DNA of 64,000 nucleotides from Pyrrhosoma nymphula. Taxonomy: Eukaryota; Arthropoda; Insecta; Odonata; Coenagrionidae. The notes below the pieces were generated by a model. That model was not told the origin of the DNA and did no database searches. It worked only from the letters and a program-made list of their open reading frames with translations. How positions within the stretch are numbered: position 1 is the first letter of the stretch; each line of letters opens with the position of its first letter. Shown here in pieces: positions 24,011 through 36,202 of the stretch. The position numbers and the translations under genes were made by a program. The DNA is taken from the NCBI GenBank assembly GCA_963573305.1, contig OY754331.1, positions 71,475,275 to 71,539,274 of the forward strand, given 5' to 3'.

Positions 24011-24537
24011 CCTATTGAATACAGGGATCAATATTCACAAAGCAGTTTCATTATGGGGGAGAGACTCACAAAAACCGATTCATAGGTGGTAGTAATCAGA
24101 CAATGACGGACAGGCCGTTTTACACGAGGCACTTAATTGTTCAATTCTATGAACAGAAATTGCGAGAACGCGGGCACGGAAGTAGAGAAGGGGCTATTTT
24201 CCAGTATTTTGTTGATGCATTCGCGCATTGATTTAAGCAAGTTCCCGCTTTACACGATGCAATTTTCGCTGCGCATCCATCCATACATCAGACTGTGCAA
24301 TATAGTACTTACTTATTGAAAAACGGCCTTTAGTTATTTTAACTCTCCTTCGTCCTGGTGCGCCTTTTTCGCTCTTGTTAGATTATTGCATTGAAAATTG
24401 TATGCGCTCTGCACGAAAATGAAATAAATATTCCGCAGAACTTTCCGAATTTTTAATATAAATTAATTTTTACAAGGCATACTCAAGCCATAAATTAAAC
24501 CAATATATTGTATTTATTTTTTCCTGTCGTATGCTGT
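24011..24537. other. Anonymous DNA
   Basis: No gene or repeat recognised; the open frame at 24137-24319 has no motif. Confidence 0.4.
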
Positions 24538-24700
24538 TGGTGAAGTCTTCTCGGATCTTCCACCAGGTCAGGTTTTTGGTTGCCGACGTTTCAACGACTG
24601 CCTCCGCCGTCGTCTTCAAGGCTATAAGTCGATGGCGGAGGCAGTCATCGAAACGCCGGACACAAAATACCTGACTTGGTGGAAGACCCAACAAGACTTA
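24538..24700. mobile_element. Penelope-type terminal hairpin, locus 1
   Basis: Two inverted arms of about 70-80 bp face each other around a short loop. The left arm (minus strand) reads GAAGA, CGACGGCGGAGGCAGTCG, TTGAAACGTCGG; the right arm (plus) reads GATGGCGGAGGCAGTCATCG then AAACGCCGG and continues CTGACTTGGTGGAAGA. The GANGA / short helix / GAAAC / GTC order is that found in Penelope-like element terminal repeats, which carry hammerhead-like ribozyme motifs. No protein is encoded here. Confidence 0.6.
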
Positions 24701-26250
24701 ACAAAACCATGTTAGATACAAATACTGAATGATATGCATGGAAAATTGATAGATTAGAATTTTCTCCGCAAGTTCTTCGCTAAAATTCGGACGCAAGAGC
24801 AAGGATTAACACCATTGTGCACCACAAGGTGCACCATTTATGTATTTTATTATTTTCATATGCTAAAAACGATAGAAACTATCTCATATTATGGTTGTGC
24901 AAACCATATTCATAAAATAATTATTATTTAAAGTAATTTTATATCTTTATTTCATGGAGAGTTCTTTGCCTCCATTTTCACCTATTTATCTCCGATTTTT
25001 GGGTAAATACGTCAATGAAGAGTTGAAAATCATTTGAAATAATAGATTTCAATGTACATTAGCAATTAATCTATTGTATGTATCGTAACTAATCTATTGT
25101 ACCTATGTTATGAGCAGTTATCTAGATAAAATAATTATTTTACATCACACAATTGTAATGCCCCTCTGATCTCATCTTCGAAAATGTTGCATTTTATAAT
25201 ATATAGCGTTTTTTTAAACCATTCCTTTTTGCGCCTCCTGAAGCGCTTAAAAAAAACAAAAACCATCCCTGACTACGGTAGTGACATTCCAAAATGTCGG
25301 CTCTCTTATGCCCGACGGAAATGGACGCGAGGAAAATTAACATTTTACACCGTTTCCCGAACCTCGTTTTCCGCTTCTAAATTTCTGCGTTGGTCATGAT
25401 TTCCAGCAAAAAGCCCTCCTGCGATGTAATCGTTTTAGATTTGTGCTCAACACGTTCCCAGAGGAAACGCCTGCATGCTACCAAAATGCCTCTTCATTTA
25501 CTTCCAGGTAATTCAAAGTCACTGTACTGCATTCACTTAGTGGACATATTTCTTGACCAGCTCATGTCTGTTTTCGATTCTCGTTCAGGGGTCAAGTGGT
25601 TCGTAAGTGACGCATTAAAATTGCTTTGCCCTCCTATATGATAGAGCATAAACTTTTCACGAGAAGAAATATGAAACATTCTGTCGCTATAATGGCGTAT
25701 ATCAATAAACATTATATTCGCAAAAAGGTCTTTCTCGTTGGGGAAAGCAAAGGAGTAAAATAAACCGTGCTGTGTCCTTTATTGCACATTAAAAATATGC
25801 ATTAAAAGTTTTCATCATCAATTTTATAAGGGATTGTCATCTGACACCATACGTCCCTCACAATATTGACATAATTTTAATGGAGAACTCAGAAAGTGGG
25901 CAAGCACAAGGCAGACTAGGTCGTTCCCGCTCCATTTCGGCCAAATAACTATTAAATTTTCACCACCGTAATCTGCTACAAAGTATTTCGCGAATATAAC
26001 ACTACGCAGGTTTCGTGCAAACAATGGCAATTACGTTAACTTTAGTAACGCTTCAACCATTATCCATCAAAAATAGCACTTTTTACAATCCAATTAGTCG
26101 TAAATAAAGTCGTAAATAAGTCCAAATAATACCACCACATCAGCAAGTGTTTCTTCCATAGTTGCAATACAAAGTCACGATACGATCATGATGACTTCCA
26201 ACATTAGGTACATTATGTTATGCCCTCCAGTTGCATGATGCTTTAATGAT
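24701..26250. other. Anonymous AT-rich DNA
   Basis: Short open frames at 25184-25399, 25390-25641 and 25824-26030 show no domain. Confidence 0.4.
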
Positions 26251-26251
26251 T

Positions 26252-26307
26252 ATGCCCTTCTTTTGGTTTCATAATTGGGATCAAAAATGAAACCAAAAGA
26301 AGGGCAT
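26252..26307. repeat. Perfect 21-bp inverted repeat (hairpin)
   Basis: ATGCCCTTCTTTTGGTTTCAT at 26252-26272 is exactly inverted at 26287-26307 with a 14-base loop. It could be the core of a small foldback element. I see no flanking duplication. Confidence 0.8.
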
Positions 26308-27539
26308 TGACCATTCCATTGAAGTAACGAGATGGTAGTCCAAATATCTAAGGTATACCAAGCATGAACATCAGGTAGAAGAGACTAAAAAGTTAGATGT
26401 TATACAAGAAAAGAATAATAACGTCAAAAATGTCGACTCCGCCTTTTTAAACAAACACTTCAGAAGGGTCTAATTTGGTTGGTTCCATGGCAACAGTGAA
26501 ATATTAGGAAAAGTAGAATCCGTTCTAAATATATGGTAGGAATTTATCGTTCTCAAAAATGTCTCCAGGACATTTTGAAAAGTAGCGTAAAATATGCTCA
26601 TGTACTCAGCTACTTGAATGGCATACACGGAGTAGGTACCTACTCACCTCTCCTCAAAGAAGCATTTACTCAAGAATTACTTAATAATTTAATTAATTAA
26701 TTAACTCTCCATGCATGTATTTCGTGTATGTAAGAATTTCCATTTGAGACAGTAAATTTGATGGAATAAATCGTTACTTTGTATATATATAATACACACA
26801 CACACACTTTATCAGCCAAATTGAGAATGAAACACATGCAGAAAAAGCAAAACTCCTACGTCGTTGCCTTTTAATATCTTCCAAATTGATATCCTCCTCC
26901 TAATGTGATGATTATTTTTCTCCCAAATTTATTACGTCTTGTCGACAAGGCCGTGAGATGTTAAAGTAACCTTTTTCTTGTTTTTGACTTATGCTAATAG
27001 CATGATTTCTTAAGTTGAGTACTTTTCCATACATGAACACTTCTCACTCCACGTTAATGCCCGAATGTTATTATATAAAAAACGACCATCGAGAATTTAT
27101 TTCCAAAATAAATCTAAGCAAGGTAATATATCCCACTTCGAATAATCTATATGTGAAAAAGGGGTTAGTAGCATTCTTACGATTCCGCTCTTGATATTAT
27201 ACGCTCAAATCGATTTAGACCTTTATTGGGTAGTTTTCAAGGAAAATAGTCAATTAATTTTACCATGACTATGACGTAAAATACATCGCAATCGATTAAT
27301 TCAATAAAGCTAATTGTGGAATTGAATCAAAAGTTTTTTTTCCTCCACATTTACCATTTCAAACAAACTTATTGCCAAATTAATCATCCCCGCATGCCAT
27401 GACTGCTAACGCGCTCCCTGATAAAAAACAATGCCCAGAGGTACGATATGTTCATGGTACACGAAGCATATTCGCGTAAGCAGCCATGAACGCCGTCATT
27501 TGCTAAGTCTCCAGGGCATCTGAATGTTTTGACACACGT
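26308..27539. other. Anonymous AT-rich DNA with TA/CA microsatellite
   Basis: Contains (TA)n-(CA)n at 26781-26807. No gene seen. Confidence 0.5.
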
Positions 27540-28150
27540 CACACGAAGCCTCCAAAGTTGAGGAGGAAGAGATGGAGAAGCAGAGATACCCCTACCTCGT
27601 TACGGAGGAATATAAAGAGGCTGAACGCATTACTATTGTATTGTTTTTTTTTATTATGAATCCCTAACGCTATCTCTTCCTCGCACCTTTTCAGGGTGGG
27701 TATGAGTGCGTGCGGGACCTTGGGAGGATTCTGGAGGTCGCAGAGATGGACGAAATAGGGTGGTGGACGAAGTGTTACGCATGCATATAAGGAGGGAATG
27801 GGGGAGAAGACTGAAAAAGGTCCAGGGGAGAGAGCAAGTTCTTTTCTAATTAAATTTGGACCGTCTCCGTCTGAAGCATCAGGAGTACGGGGGGGGGGGA
27901 GAGGAAGGGAGAGAGACATAATCCAATTATAACAAAAAAATAATGAGTGCCTTTGGCTCCGTGCCACTGAACTAGAGACAGAGAGGGGGGAACGGGGACA
28001 AACTTTCGTTCGGTAACCGCATTTCGCCCCTCGCGAAGCCGCAAAAACTTTTCATTCATGAAAACTTTCGCCGACTCTCTAATAACTACGAATCCAAAAG
28101 GGAAAGAAAGAGAGAGTGAGCGAGATAGATTATGAATGCATGCTTTCGGG
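27540..28150. repeat. GC-richer purine-rich tract with poly-G
   Basis: Composition resembles the tracts at 0.6-1.0 kb and 20.7-21.5 kb, with a poly-G run at 27889-27899 and GA-rich flanks. Minus-strand open frames (27539-27967, 27850-28059) are low-complexity and have no recognised domain. Confidence 0.45.
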
Positions 28151-28299
28151 AGTGAGAGAAAAAATTAGCCCTTAAGCTTTACTGACTATCACTCCTGCCC
28201 TTTCAGGTTTGAAATTTTAATCGCAATAGGCACCAACGAAATGTAGTAAGAGTAATCCTTACGATGAATACTTTTTATGCAGTCGCAGAAAATAGTGTC

Positions 28300-29310
28300 A
28301 TTACCAGTAATTGCTTCCGTCATGTACAGTGTACAGTGGAATTAAAGCATTTAAGAAATAAAATAGAACTAGGGTGGTCGGCTTACCAAAATCCATAGTG
28401 GTCATTATGTCGTCAGTTATTCGAAGCAAGACGGTTTGAGTATTGTGTCCCAGTCGAAAACCAGAATGACCGGACGCTAAAATATTGTTATGATTAACGA
28501 AGGTCAAATATAACTTCAAAATAACGTGCTCAAAAATCACGTGATCGCTGGCTAACCGCAACGTGGTCACTTGATCAAAAAAACGTGATCGAAATTATTG
28601 GCCTTCGCACAGATAATTCCAATGGGTCTATTGTCATCCGGATGGATTGGGTTTTGGTAATTTTGGAATAGGGAGAATAAGCGAATGTTTCCATTTGTCT
28701 CGATATCTCCTGGTTTCCAAGGAATCATCGAATACATTGAGAAGAGATGGAAGTATGATTGGAAGAGTTTTTTCGATGATGGCCATTAAGATATCGTCAC
28801 TACCTTTTGGCTAAGACGTGATTTTTTGCTGGCATTATGCACCGAGGATGGAGTAACATGTGAAAAATTAAACTGTAGGAGATTGTTGAAAACCGGTATA
28901 TTAGATATAAGAACATCAAAGGGATATACCTTGGATGGGGTGAAAAAGAAGTTATTGATGATACCGAGATGAATGTTAATACCATTTAGATTTAGCTTCG
29001 ATCTAATCACATTAGAACTGTTTAGCACCTTCCAAGTTGCTCCAGGGCTAGTGTTTTTCCGTAGCAATACAATAAAATGGGCATCTTTAACTTCCCAAGG
29101 GAGGGACACTGTTGCTAAGGAGTTTAAACGTGTGTACGTTTCAGGGTCTTTATCCCATCTCAATTGTTGTCGGGTAAAATTACGCTGCTTCATTAGTTCT
29201 TTAATTTTGGTAGTTATTCAGAGGTTCTTGGGGTGCTTCACATGAGCCCTACGTAAAGGTGCATGCTGATCAAAAGCAGTGAGAACAAATGAGTTTAATA
29301 TTCCATTTTA
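28300..29310 (-). mobile_element. Decayed LINE ORF2 fragment (endonuclease-RT linker to RT)
   Basis: Reading from 29310 down on the minus strand: FDQHAPLRRAHVKHPKNL, a stop in place of the usual W, ITTKIKELMKQRNFTRQQL, then a less conserved linker, and near 28500-28370 SGFRLGHNTQTVLLRITDDI followed by TTLVLFYFLNAL (degenerate LxDFSKAFD). This is the stretch between endonuclease and reverse transcriptase and the first RT blocks of a Jockey/CR1-group LINE. The catalytic Asp region is degraded and there are several frameshifts. Its 5' edge abuts the mariner fragment that runs the other way. Confidence 0.8.
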
Positions 29311-29324
29311 TCATCAATAAAGTA

Positions 29325-30200
29325 TTCGGTGGTAAGCGACGAATCAAAATGCACGAAATAGTTAAGGCCACAAGAATATCGCAGGGTACAGCGTTTTCAA
29401 TTTTTCACGAAAAATTGGGTGTAAAAGAAATATCGGCAAGATGGGTGCCACGTTTGCTCTCAGTGGAGAATAAACCCAATCGAGTGGTCGACTCTAAGGG
29501 TGTTTTGGCGCTTTTCCGTCGCAATCCTGACGAGTTTCGGCGTCATTAAATAACTGTGGACAAAACATGGGTACACTAATAAACTCCAGAGACAAAGGAA
29601 CAGTCAAAACAGTGGGTTTTTTAAGGCAAACGGGCTCCGAAGAAGGCGAAGACGGTAAAATCGTCCGGCAAGGTGATGGCCAAGTGTTTTTGGATGCACG
29701 TGGAATCATCTACACCGATTACTTGGAAAAAGAACAAACAATAACTCGAGTGTATTATGCATCGTTGATGCACCGGTTGAGTGAAGAAATCGATAAAAAC
29801 TTTCTCATTTGAAAAAGAAAAAGATCCTTTTCCATCAAGACAATGCACGGGTGCACACTTGCGTAGTTTCGATGACCAAAATTATGGACTTGAAGTTCGA
29901 ATTATTACAAAATCCACCGTATTCACCAGATTTAGCCCCCTGTAACTTTTTTTATTTTCAAACTTAAAATAATGGCTCTACGGACAACGGTTCACGTCGA
30001 ACGAAGAGGTCATCGACAAAACAGATGCCTATTTTGAGGACCTTCTGATGTCCTACTTTTTGGAAGGCTTAAAAGGTTAGAGAAACGCTTGGAAATTGTA
30101 TAGAGCTAATAGGAGATTATGTTAAAAAGTAAAGAAATATCTACCCAAAATAATTTTTTTTTTAAATATTTTTTTAAGAACTTATTGAACGAACCTCGTA
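29325..30200 (+). pseudogene. Mariner transposase pseudogene with 3' terminus
   Basis: Starts inside the second helix-turn-helix (RRIKMHEIVKATRISQ), followed by HEKLGVKEISARWVPRLL, RNPDEFRRH, ITVDKTWVH (first catalytic Asp, 29559-29561), TPETKEQSKQWV, DARGIIYTDYLE, FHQDNARVH (second Asp, 29839-29841) and, exactly 34 residues later, PYSPDLAPCN where Asp is expected: codon AAC at 29944-29946. Thus the DD34D triad has become DD34N. There are stops after RRH and WVH and a frameshift near 29685. The 3' terminus AACTTATTGAACGAACCTCG is followed by TA at 29199-30200 minus offset, that is 30199-30200. The first about 90 residues and the 5' terminus are missing. Dead for at least three independent reasons. 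Confidence 0.92.
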
Positions 30201-32037
30201 CCTTCTACTGAAATACTCTCTTCGAGGAATGGAGGAATGTATAGGTATTTTATTTACCTCCAAAATACTGAACGGCATTTCTTTTAAAAATGTTTCTCAA
30301 GCCATTAAGTATCCTAGTGCGGTTAATGCTAGAACACATCTCGTTTTAGACTATAAATATGCTTTCTGCATTGCAGTGAACTACGTTTACGGCGGGCCAA
30401 CATTATAAATCTCAATTCCTCCTTTCGGAGGTAATTTTCAATATTTTCCAAAAGTTGCCATGCCATTATTCGCCTGCTGACTTATTCAAATAAGCTAGGA
30501 GAAGATTGTACGTACTTTCTTATATTCTACGACCGCGATGGAATTCAAAATTTAAGGAGGAAAAGCTTCAAAAACGGTTCAGTGCCTCCATTGTAGCTCT
30601 CATCTTGAACTTGTTCCAAGTGAGAAGGCTAACCCCATTTTTCCTTGGGTAATTTCTTTCGTTTTTCACTCAAGTTTCAAATCTGAAGAAGAAAAGTTAC
30701 GCCGGAGAGAGGAGCTTAAAATAGCATTTTAAATTGTGCCCAGGAGAAGTTTTACCTACGAAACACTCGAAAGTCGTGATACGGAAACTTTGAATGCAGG
30801 CATTGCTAGATGTGCAATGCACAGCTATTCTTTCTCCACTACAATAATAGCGGGGTTTAGATATATTCCGATTGAGAACTTTTGGTCCATTCTAGATTGA
30901 AATTTCACCTTCTTAGCTTCCAATTTCATCATGCTTTCTGCTCACGACGGAGAGTAGAAATGTTTATCATCAACACCTCAAACATTATTATCAAATAGAC
31001 ATGGAATTTGATATTAGAAGCGTGTGCAATAGAGAGTCAATCTGCATGATATTTCTCCTACTCAACTGGCCCACAAAATGCTGTACAAATTTTACTATTC
31101 AAATCATTTTTACGCAATGATTTTTTTCGAAGGTTAATTCATTCTTCGTATCTCAATTAAAAGTAACTGACTTGGATAAAAATCTTTTGCGGTCGTCAGT
31201 AAAAATATTCAACCGAGGATAAGTATATCTTCATTATTACTCAACGAATGGCTTTTGGGTCATTTTATTTAAAGAAAAATGAAAATACTTCCATTAAATT
31301 AGGAAATAAAATCATAAAATATGGAAAGACAGGGATAAATAAATAATACATATGAGGCACTCACTAATCTTGGTCCACCAAAGGGTTATAGAACGTAACT
31401 TAGAGACATTCAGGGTTTTTTATTACTTCAAGTTGGCAGTTCATAGGAGGATAAATTTATGATATTCGTGTATAAAAGGTAGGTAAATGAAAATTACTGG
31501 GAACAGCTGGTTTAATTTTTTGAAAGGTTCATTATTAAGAAGGAAATATTGAAATAACTCAGTCCTATAATTCCCGCATTCTATACAAGAAAATCATGTA
31601 ATATATGAGGTTTGTAAAGAGTGAGAAAAACCCTAATAATTCCGAGGTAATAAGCATGAAAATCACCGAAGTAGGTGGTCACATGATTCCATGTAGATGA
31701 CCAAAAGATTTTATCGCACGTAACAGGTAGTCACGCATTTTCTGGATCACAATGCATGCACACTCAAGATCTCGCTCTCCCTCATAATGTCCAGCCGCGC
31801 GCTTAAAAAATGGGTTTCTGATGCTTCTGTAATGCCGCCTGCCTCATGTCCTTTGTCCAGTTATCCGATTCGACCGCGAGCAACGGAAAACTATGCACCA
31901 GGACAGAGGAACAAACCACCGTCTTCCACCACGTACTGTGCACAAAAGGAACAAAAGTTTTCAGCAGAATTCCCGAGAAAATTGTTGCGCTCTTAAGAAT
32001 AAAACGTAATCTTCGGAAACTTTGTGGTATTCCATCA
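30201..32037. other. Anonymous AT-rich DNA
   Basis: No gene or repeat recognised. Open frames at 31787-31996 and 31846-32115 overlap the following hairpin and carry no motif. Confidence 0.4.
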
Positions 32038-32146
32038 CAACAATTTATTAAAGTGAGGAAACTTTTACACGATGACGCTCAGCCGTCAAAACCCGTGTCG
32101 TGGTGGTATGTGTAAAAGTTTCCTCACTTAAATAATTGTTGCGCTC
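32038..32146. mobile_element. Penelope-type hairpin with hammerhead-like core, locus 2
   Basis: A near-perfect inverted repeat of about 32 bp (32038-32070 and 32110-32141) encloses GATGACG, CTCAGC, CGTC, AAAAC, CCGT, GTC and GTGG. In hammerhead terms the long arms form helix I, GACG/CGTC helix II, and AAAAC...GTC the GAAA-helix III-cleavage triplet, with one core G changed to A. The arrangement matches Penelope-like element terminal repeats. Activity is unlikely given the core substitution. Confidence 0.6.
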
Positions 32147-35100
32147 TGATTAATCGTTTAGAACTTAAACGATCCACTGGCAACCGCGGGGCTAAACGCC
32201 TGTCTTGTAGGTGTAATGGACAACTAGCTACTCATGCGCTTATTTCGCAAAACTAAAACAATAAAAAAGAACTATTATAACAGTGCCACGATTAACAACT
32301 TATGTTATTTAAGTTACTGGCAATGGGGTTGATATTTATCGAACAAAATGTAACAAAGATAGGTTGACAAAACTTTATATCTATGAGATAATAATGCCAT
32401 GATTAACAAGTTATGTCATTAGTTAAGTTCCTACAATAGTACTGGTAATTACGATACAAATTGTAAAGTAACAGGGTAACAGCACATATCGGATAAAAAG
32501 AGATAATCCGGGTAAATCAAAGTCAGGATGCGAGAAACGTGGCCGTAAGGCATTGCATTATACCGACAAAAATACATTATACCCGCATCTGTTATAATTT
32601 CCGGAAAACATGATTTGCATGACAAACCTTATTGTCAGCGAAATTAATCCCCGAAACCCGAAATGGTGTAACCCAAGCTTCTCTGTACCTCCTTCCCAGC
32701 ATTCGATATGACTCTGACAACCAAGTATTCTCCAATTAAGCCGTCTAGTACCACAGTTGATAATTGGTTACATTGAAGACATGAAGGTGAGTCTAACAAT
32801 AAGACCAACATTCTGCGAGGCGATTGTATTTCTCTATATTTTTTTGGAGGGACAGAGTATTTCTGTGCATCTAACATAAGAAAAATATACGATTGGACGA
32901 TAATAAGCCAAGAGGCACATAATAGGGCTTTGAAATATACCTAAGGTGTCTACAGATCCACATAAATGACTTAGAGTAAAGATAATGCACATACCATGTG
33001 ATAGGGTGTATTTCTTTTAGAGAATAATAGATTTCGTAGTACACTGTAAACGTTTTTTTTCCATTAAAACGTATGCAAATATTTGTAATCATATGAATGT
33101 ACGATATTTGCGGAGCTTTACTTCACCTTAGTAATGAAATCTTCTAACATTCGCTAAAATCAGGTGCACACAAGATTTTTTTTCAGGACCGTAAATGCTA
33201 CGTAAATAGCATGAGGAGGAATGACGGGTAATGAAAAGGGTGTTTTAAAAAACATGACATGCATGTACCTTTGGAGGATTACAACGAAACCAAATGTGTA
33301 GCCTCAAAAACCTACATCACCATATAATCCTTTTAACCACTTGCAAATTAAAAATGCTAGCCATTGAGGTAAAGTATTTTTAACACTTAAACACATAAGC
33401 AAAAAAGTTCATATCTAAAATAATGTGTACCAAGGGGCAAATTACAAAGTAAAAATATCATCATCCATCAAAGATCCAGAAATAAGGAGAGAAACTTAAA
33501 ATTCAGAAATGATGATTCCTTATTCATTACGTAAGGGATGTCAACTTCCTTCACGCCCTATTTTGAACGGAGACCATACAAAAATGGATACCATTCCTAA
33601 TATATAAAAGGAGACATGTTGGTCTAAGAAGAACATGGTTGGTCAGTCTTAAAACTGTATATTATTATCAAAGAGTTAAAGTTAAAGAAGCCCGTAATTC
33701 GTAATAAATAAAGAGTTAAAAACTTTTTTAAACCAAATAAACTTATCATGCAAATTACTCAGCCCTTTCCGCCCAAAAATGTAAATAAGCATATTATATA
33801 TCATTGACTGAAAATAATATACAAAAAACTCACCAATTCAGGAATTTCCTGCAAGGAGCCTCAATACAGCAGTACCATCTGAAAAAAACAATGTTCCAGT
33901 ATAGTTGGTTGATAAAACTTAAAGGTGCGAGTAAAATAAATAGAAAAGTAGATACAGGAAAACTTTTGCACAAAATTGAACAGTATAAATTATGTCTACT
34001 GACTAAAACTACGAAAGCATTAGTGATTGTTGTTGGACAAAGGTGAAATTATTTTTTCTTTATTTCGAAGAATACATAGATACAGATGGTGGCGAATATC
34101 TACCCCAATATAATAGATAGGAAACCGCAGAACTGTACTCTGGGAAGTTATTATTTTCCCAGATATATTCATTTTTAATATGATTTTTCCTTTCTACTGC
34201 ACGGAACTGCTCTACGACAAAATATAGTTTTTTCTTCACTTTCCCTAGAATCAACGCGTTACGATGGGTATGTGGTCTTCAACCAACGTGATAGGCGGAA
34301 AGACCGACAAACATCACTCAGGAAGAAGGGCGACGAAATTTAATTATTCCCTTTGCAAAGTAAGAAATATTCTTCATTTTTTATTAAAACGGTTTATAGA
34401 CTGAGATTATTTGGTAACTCCCCTCCAGGAATACTTTTAAAACAAGCGCCTAAAAATTCATAAGATAAGAGAATGCAATCAACGATTGAGATTTGTGAGA
34501 ATATTGGAAATGTAGGTATAACAGGGCCTTGTAAAATGGGAAAAACCACAGGAGCATCAAGGGTATCTCATTTTCTAAAGTTTCATGAGCTGATATTTAT
34601 GGCGAAAGAGTTAAAGAGCTCCAGTAATGGTGAGCGCAATGTAATACTTTTAATACAAAATTATGATACACGAAAACATTCTAGATGCTTTCATTTCCGA
34701 AAATTCTTAGATAAAAGAACACTTGGTCGTACACATGACTAGAGCAGAACATAGATTGAGCCGCTTTGGCCAGGGATTAAGAAAGTGGTGGTGCTGCCTG
34801 CTATAAAAATATATTTTTTTAAACTACAACTCGTGAAAAATTTGGTCAGAAACCCAAGTGACACACATAAGGTGAACGACTTACGCGCGTATTAGAGCGT
34901 TGTCAGTGGAGCAGATAGCAACAAGATCGAAGGGAAGACAATAACACACTGATCTATGGTAAACAACTGCCAATGAAAAAGCGACAGAACTAATAACTTA
35001 AACACAGTTTATTAAAACAGAGATAAATAAGTTACATAAACAGTCCGGCAGAGAATGTGAGCCCGCGACAATTTGCCACAGTAGACGACTGCTTGACAAA

Positions 35101-35825
35101 TTAGCCATATTGTGGCAGCAAGGAGAAAATATAACGATTTTACTAATTAGCTGAGCGAAGTTCCTTCGCCTATTTTCAATTGGTTACTTTATACGGGCTT
35201 TTGTTTTCAACCGTATCCAAATTTCACTAACAGCTCTAGCGTACAGTAGAAGAGTGTTTCCTACATTCAAACTCAAAATTAATATGACACAAATTAAGAA
35301 ATGAAAACACCAAGTAGAATGATGTACTCTTGGCCACTTGATAAGAATTTTCGAATCGAAGTCTCGAAAAAGGGATATTCGTACTACTAACGCCAAGCAA
35401 ATATTTTGTACTGTTTTCCTTTATTTTGCCATAATCCCAGGTTTCCCAGCAAATCTCACATCTCAAAAGCTTCTTAAAGCTCATCCTCATTAGATTGCAT
35501 GCTTTAAAGCCAAAGGACTCAGTTTTTGGACGTCAATGCTGTTATTTTTCCATAATAATATTACCATAAGTTGACTACTTAAATTGTAAGATCGTTGACC
35601 ATTTTATGCAGAATAAAAAATCCAATGAATTAACTTTTATTACAATATAGGTGAAGGGTTTAGGTCTTTGTGCTAAAAGTGCCTGACGGCCTGTCAGCTT
35701 ACGGATCCGAAGACACATTCCTCCAGAAAACAAAAGAGATTCGATTTCAATTATCACTTTATCTCTTTACCATTAGCTTATATAACCATTACATTAGGGA
35801 ATGAGTCTTAAGTATCGGTTTGGAG
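32147..35825. other. Anonymous AT-rich DNA
   Basis: About 3.7 kb without recognisable genes. An 89-codon open frame at 34473-34742 contains GPCKMGKTT by chance and shows no other ATPase motif. Confidence 0.4.
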
Positions 35826-35827
35826 GC

Positions 35828-36070
35828 TTAATTATACTAGAATCCCATCAATAGAGCCTAGGTTCAAATCCCTGCAGGATTGGAGAATTTTCGAAGCGAT
35901 TTCGATCCCTAATTGGGTTGCATGAGGAAAAACAATCCAGGTGTAGTTCTCCGTCCGTTATATAGGGAATTAAACTGTGGCGCCCTTAGCGTCTTTTGCT
36001 AAAGATGTGCTTATGAAGACGCATGGTTTCTCTCTATAATTCCTCCATTCCCCGAATAAGCCCACCCTTG
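35828..36070 (+). mobile_element. tRNA-derived SINE-like repeat
   Basis: A B-box-like GGTTCAAATCC near 35860-35870 is followed by about 190 bp of non-coding body (TTTCGATCCCTAATTGGG, GGTGTAGTTCTCC, TGGCGCCCTTAGCG) and a pyrimidine-rich end. The layout suggests a SINE, but the A box is unclear and there is no poly-A tail. Confidence 0.45.
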
Positions 36071-36202
36071 CCAACCTACCCACTTGACCTGGAGAGCGAT
36101 CACAGTTCTCTATTACGCCATGCACTCGCATTATCCTTGTTTTTCAAATGCGCTCATGAGAGTGAAAATGCGATCGTCATTCTTCAAATTTTGTAAGATG
36201 CT

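Noticed and set aside
27539..27967. 142-codon minus-strand frame
   Set aside because: Low-complexity, composition-driven, no recognisable family.
34473..34742. 89-codon frame with GPCKMGKTT, resembling a P-loop
   Set aside because: No Walker B or other ATPase motif, no start or splice context, and the surrounding composition is that of anonymous AT-rich DNA.
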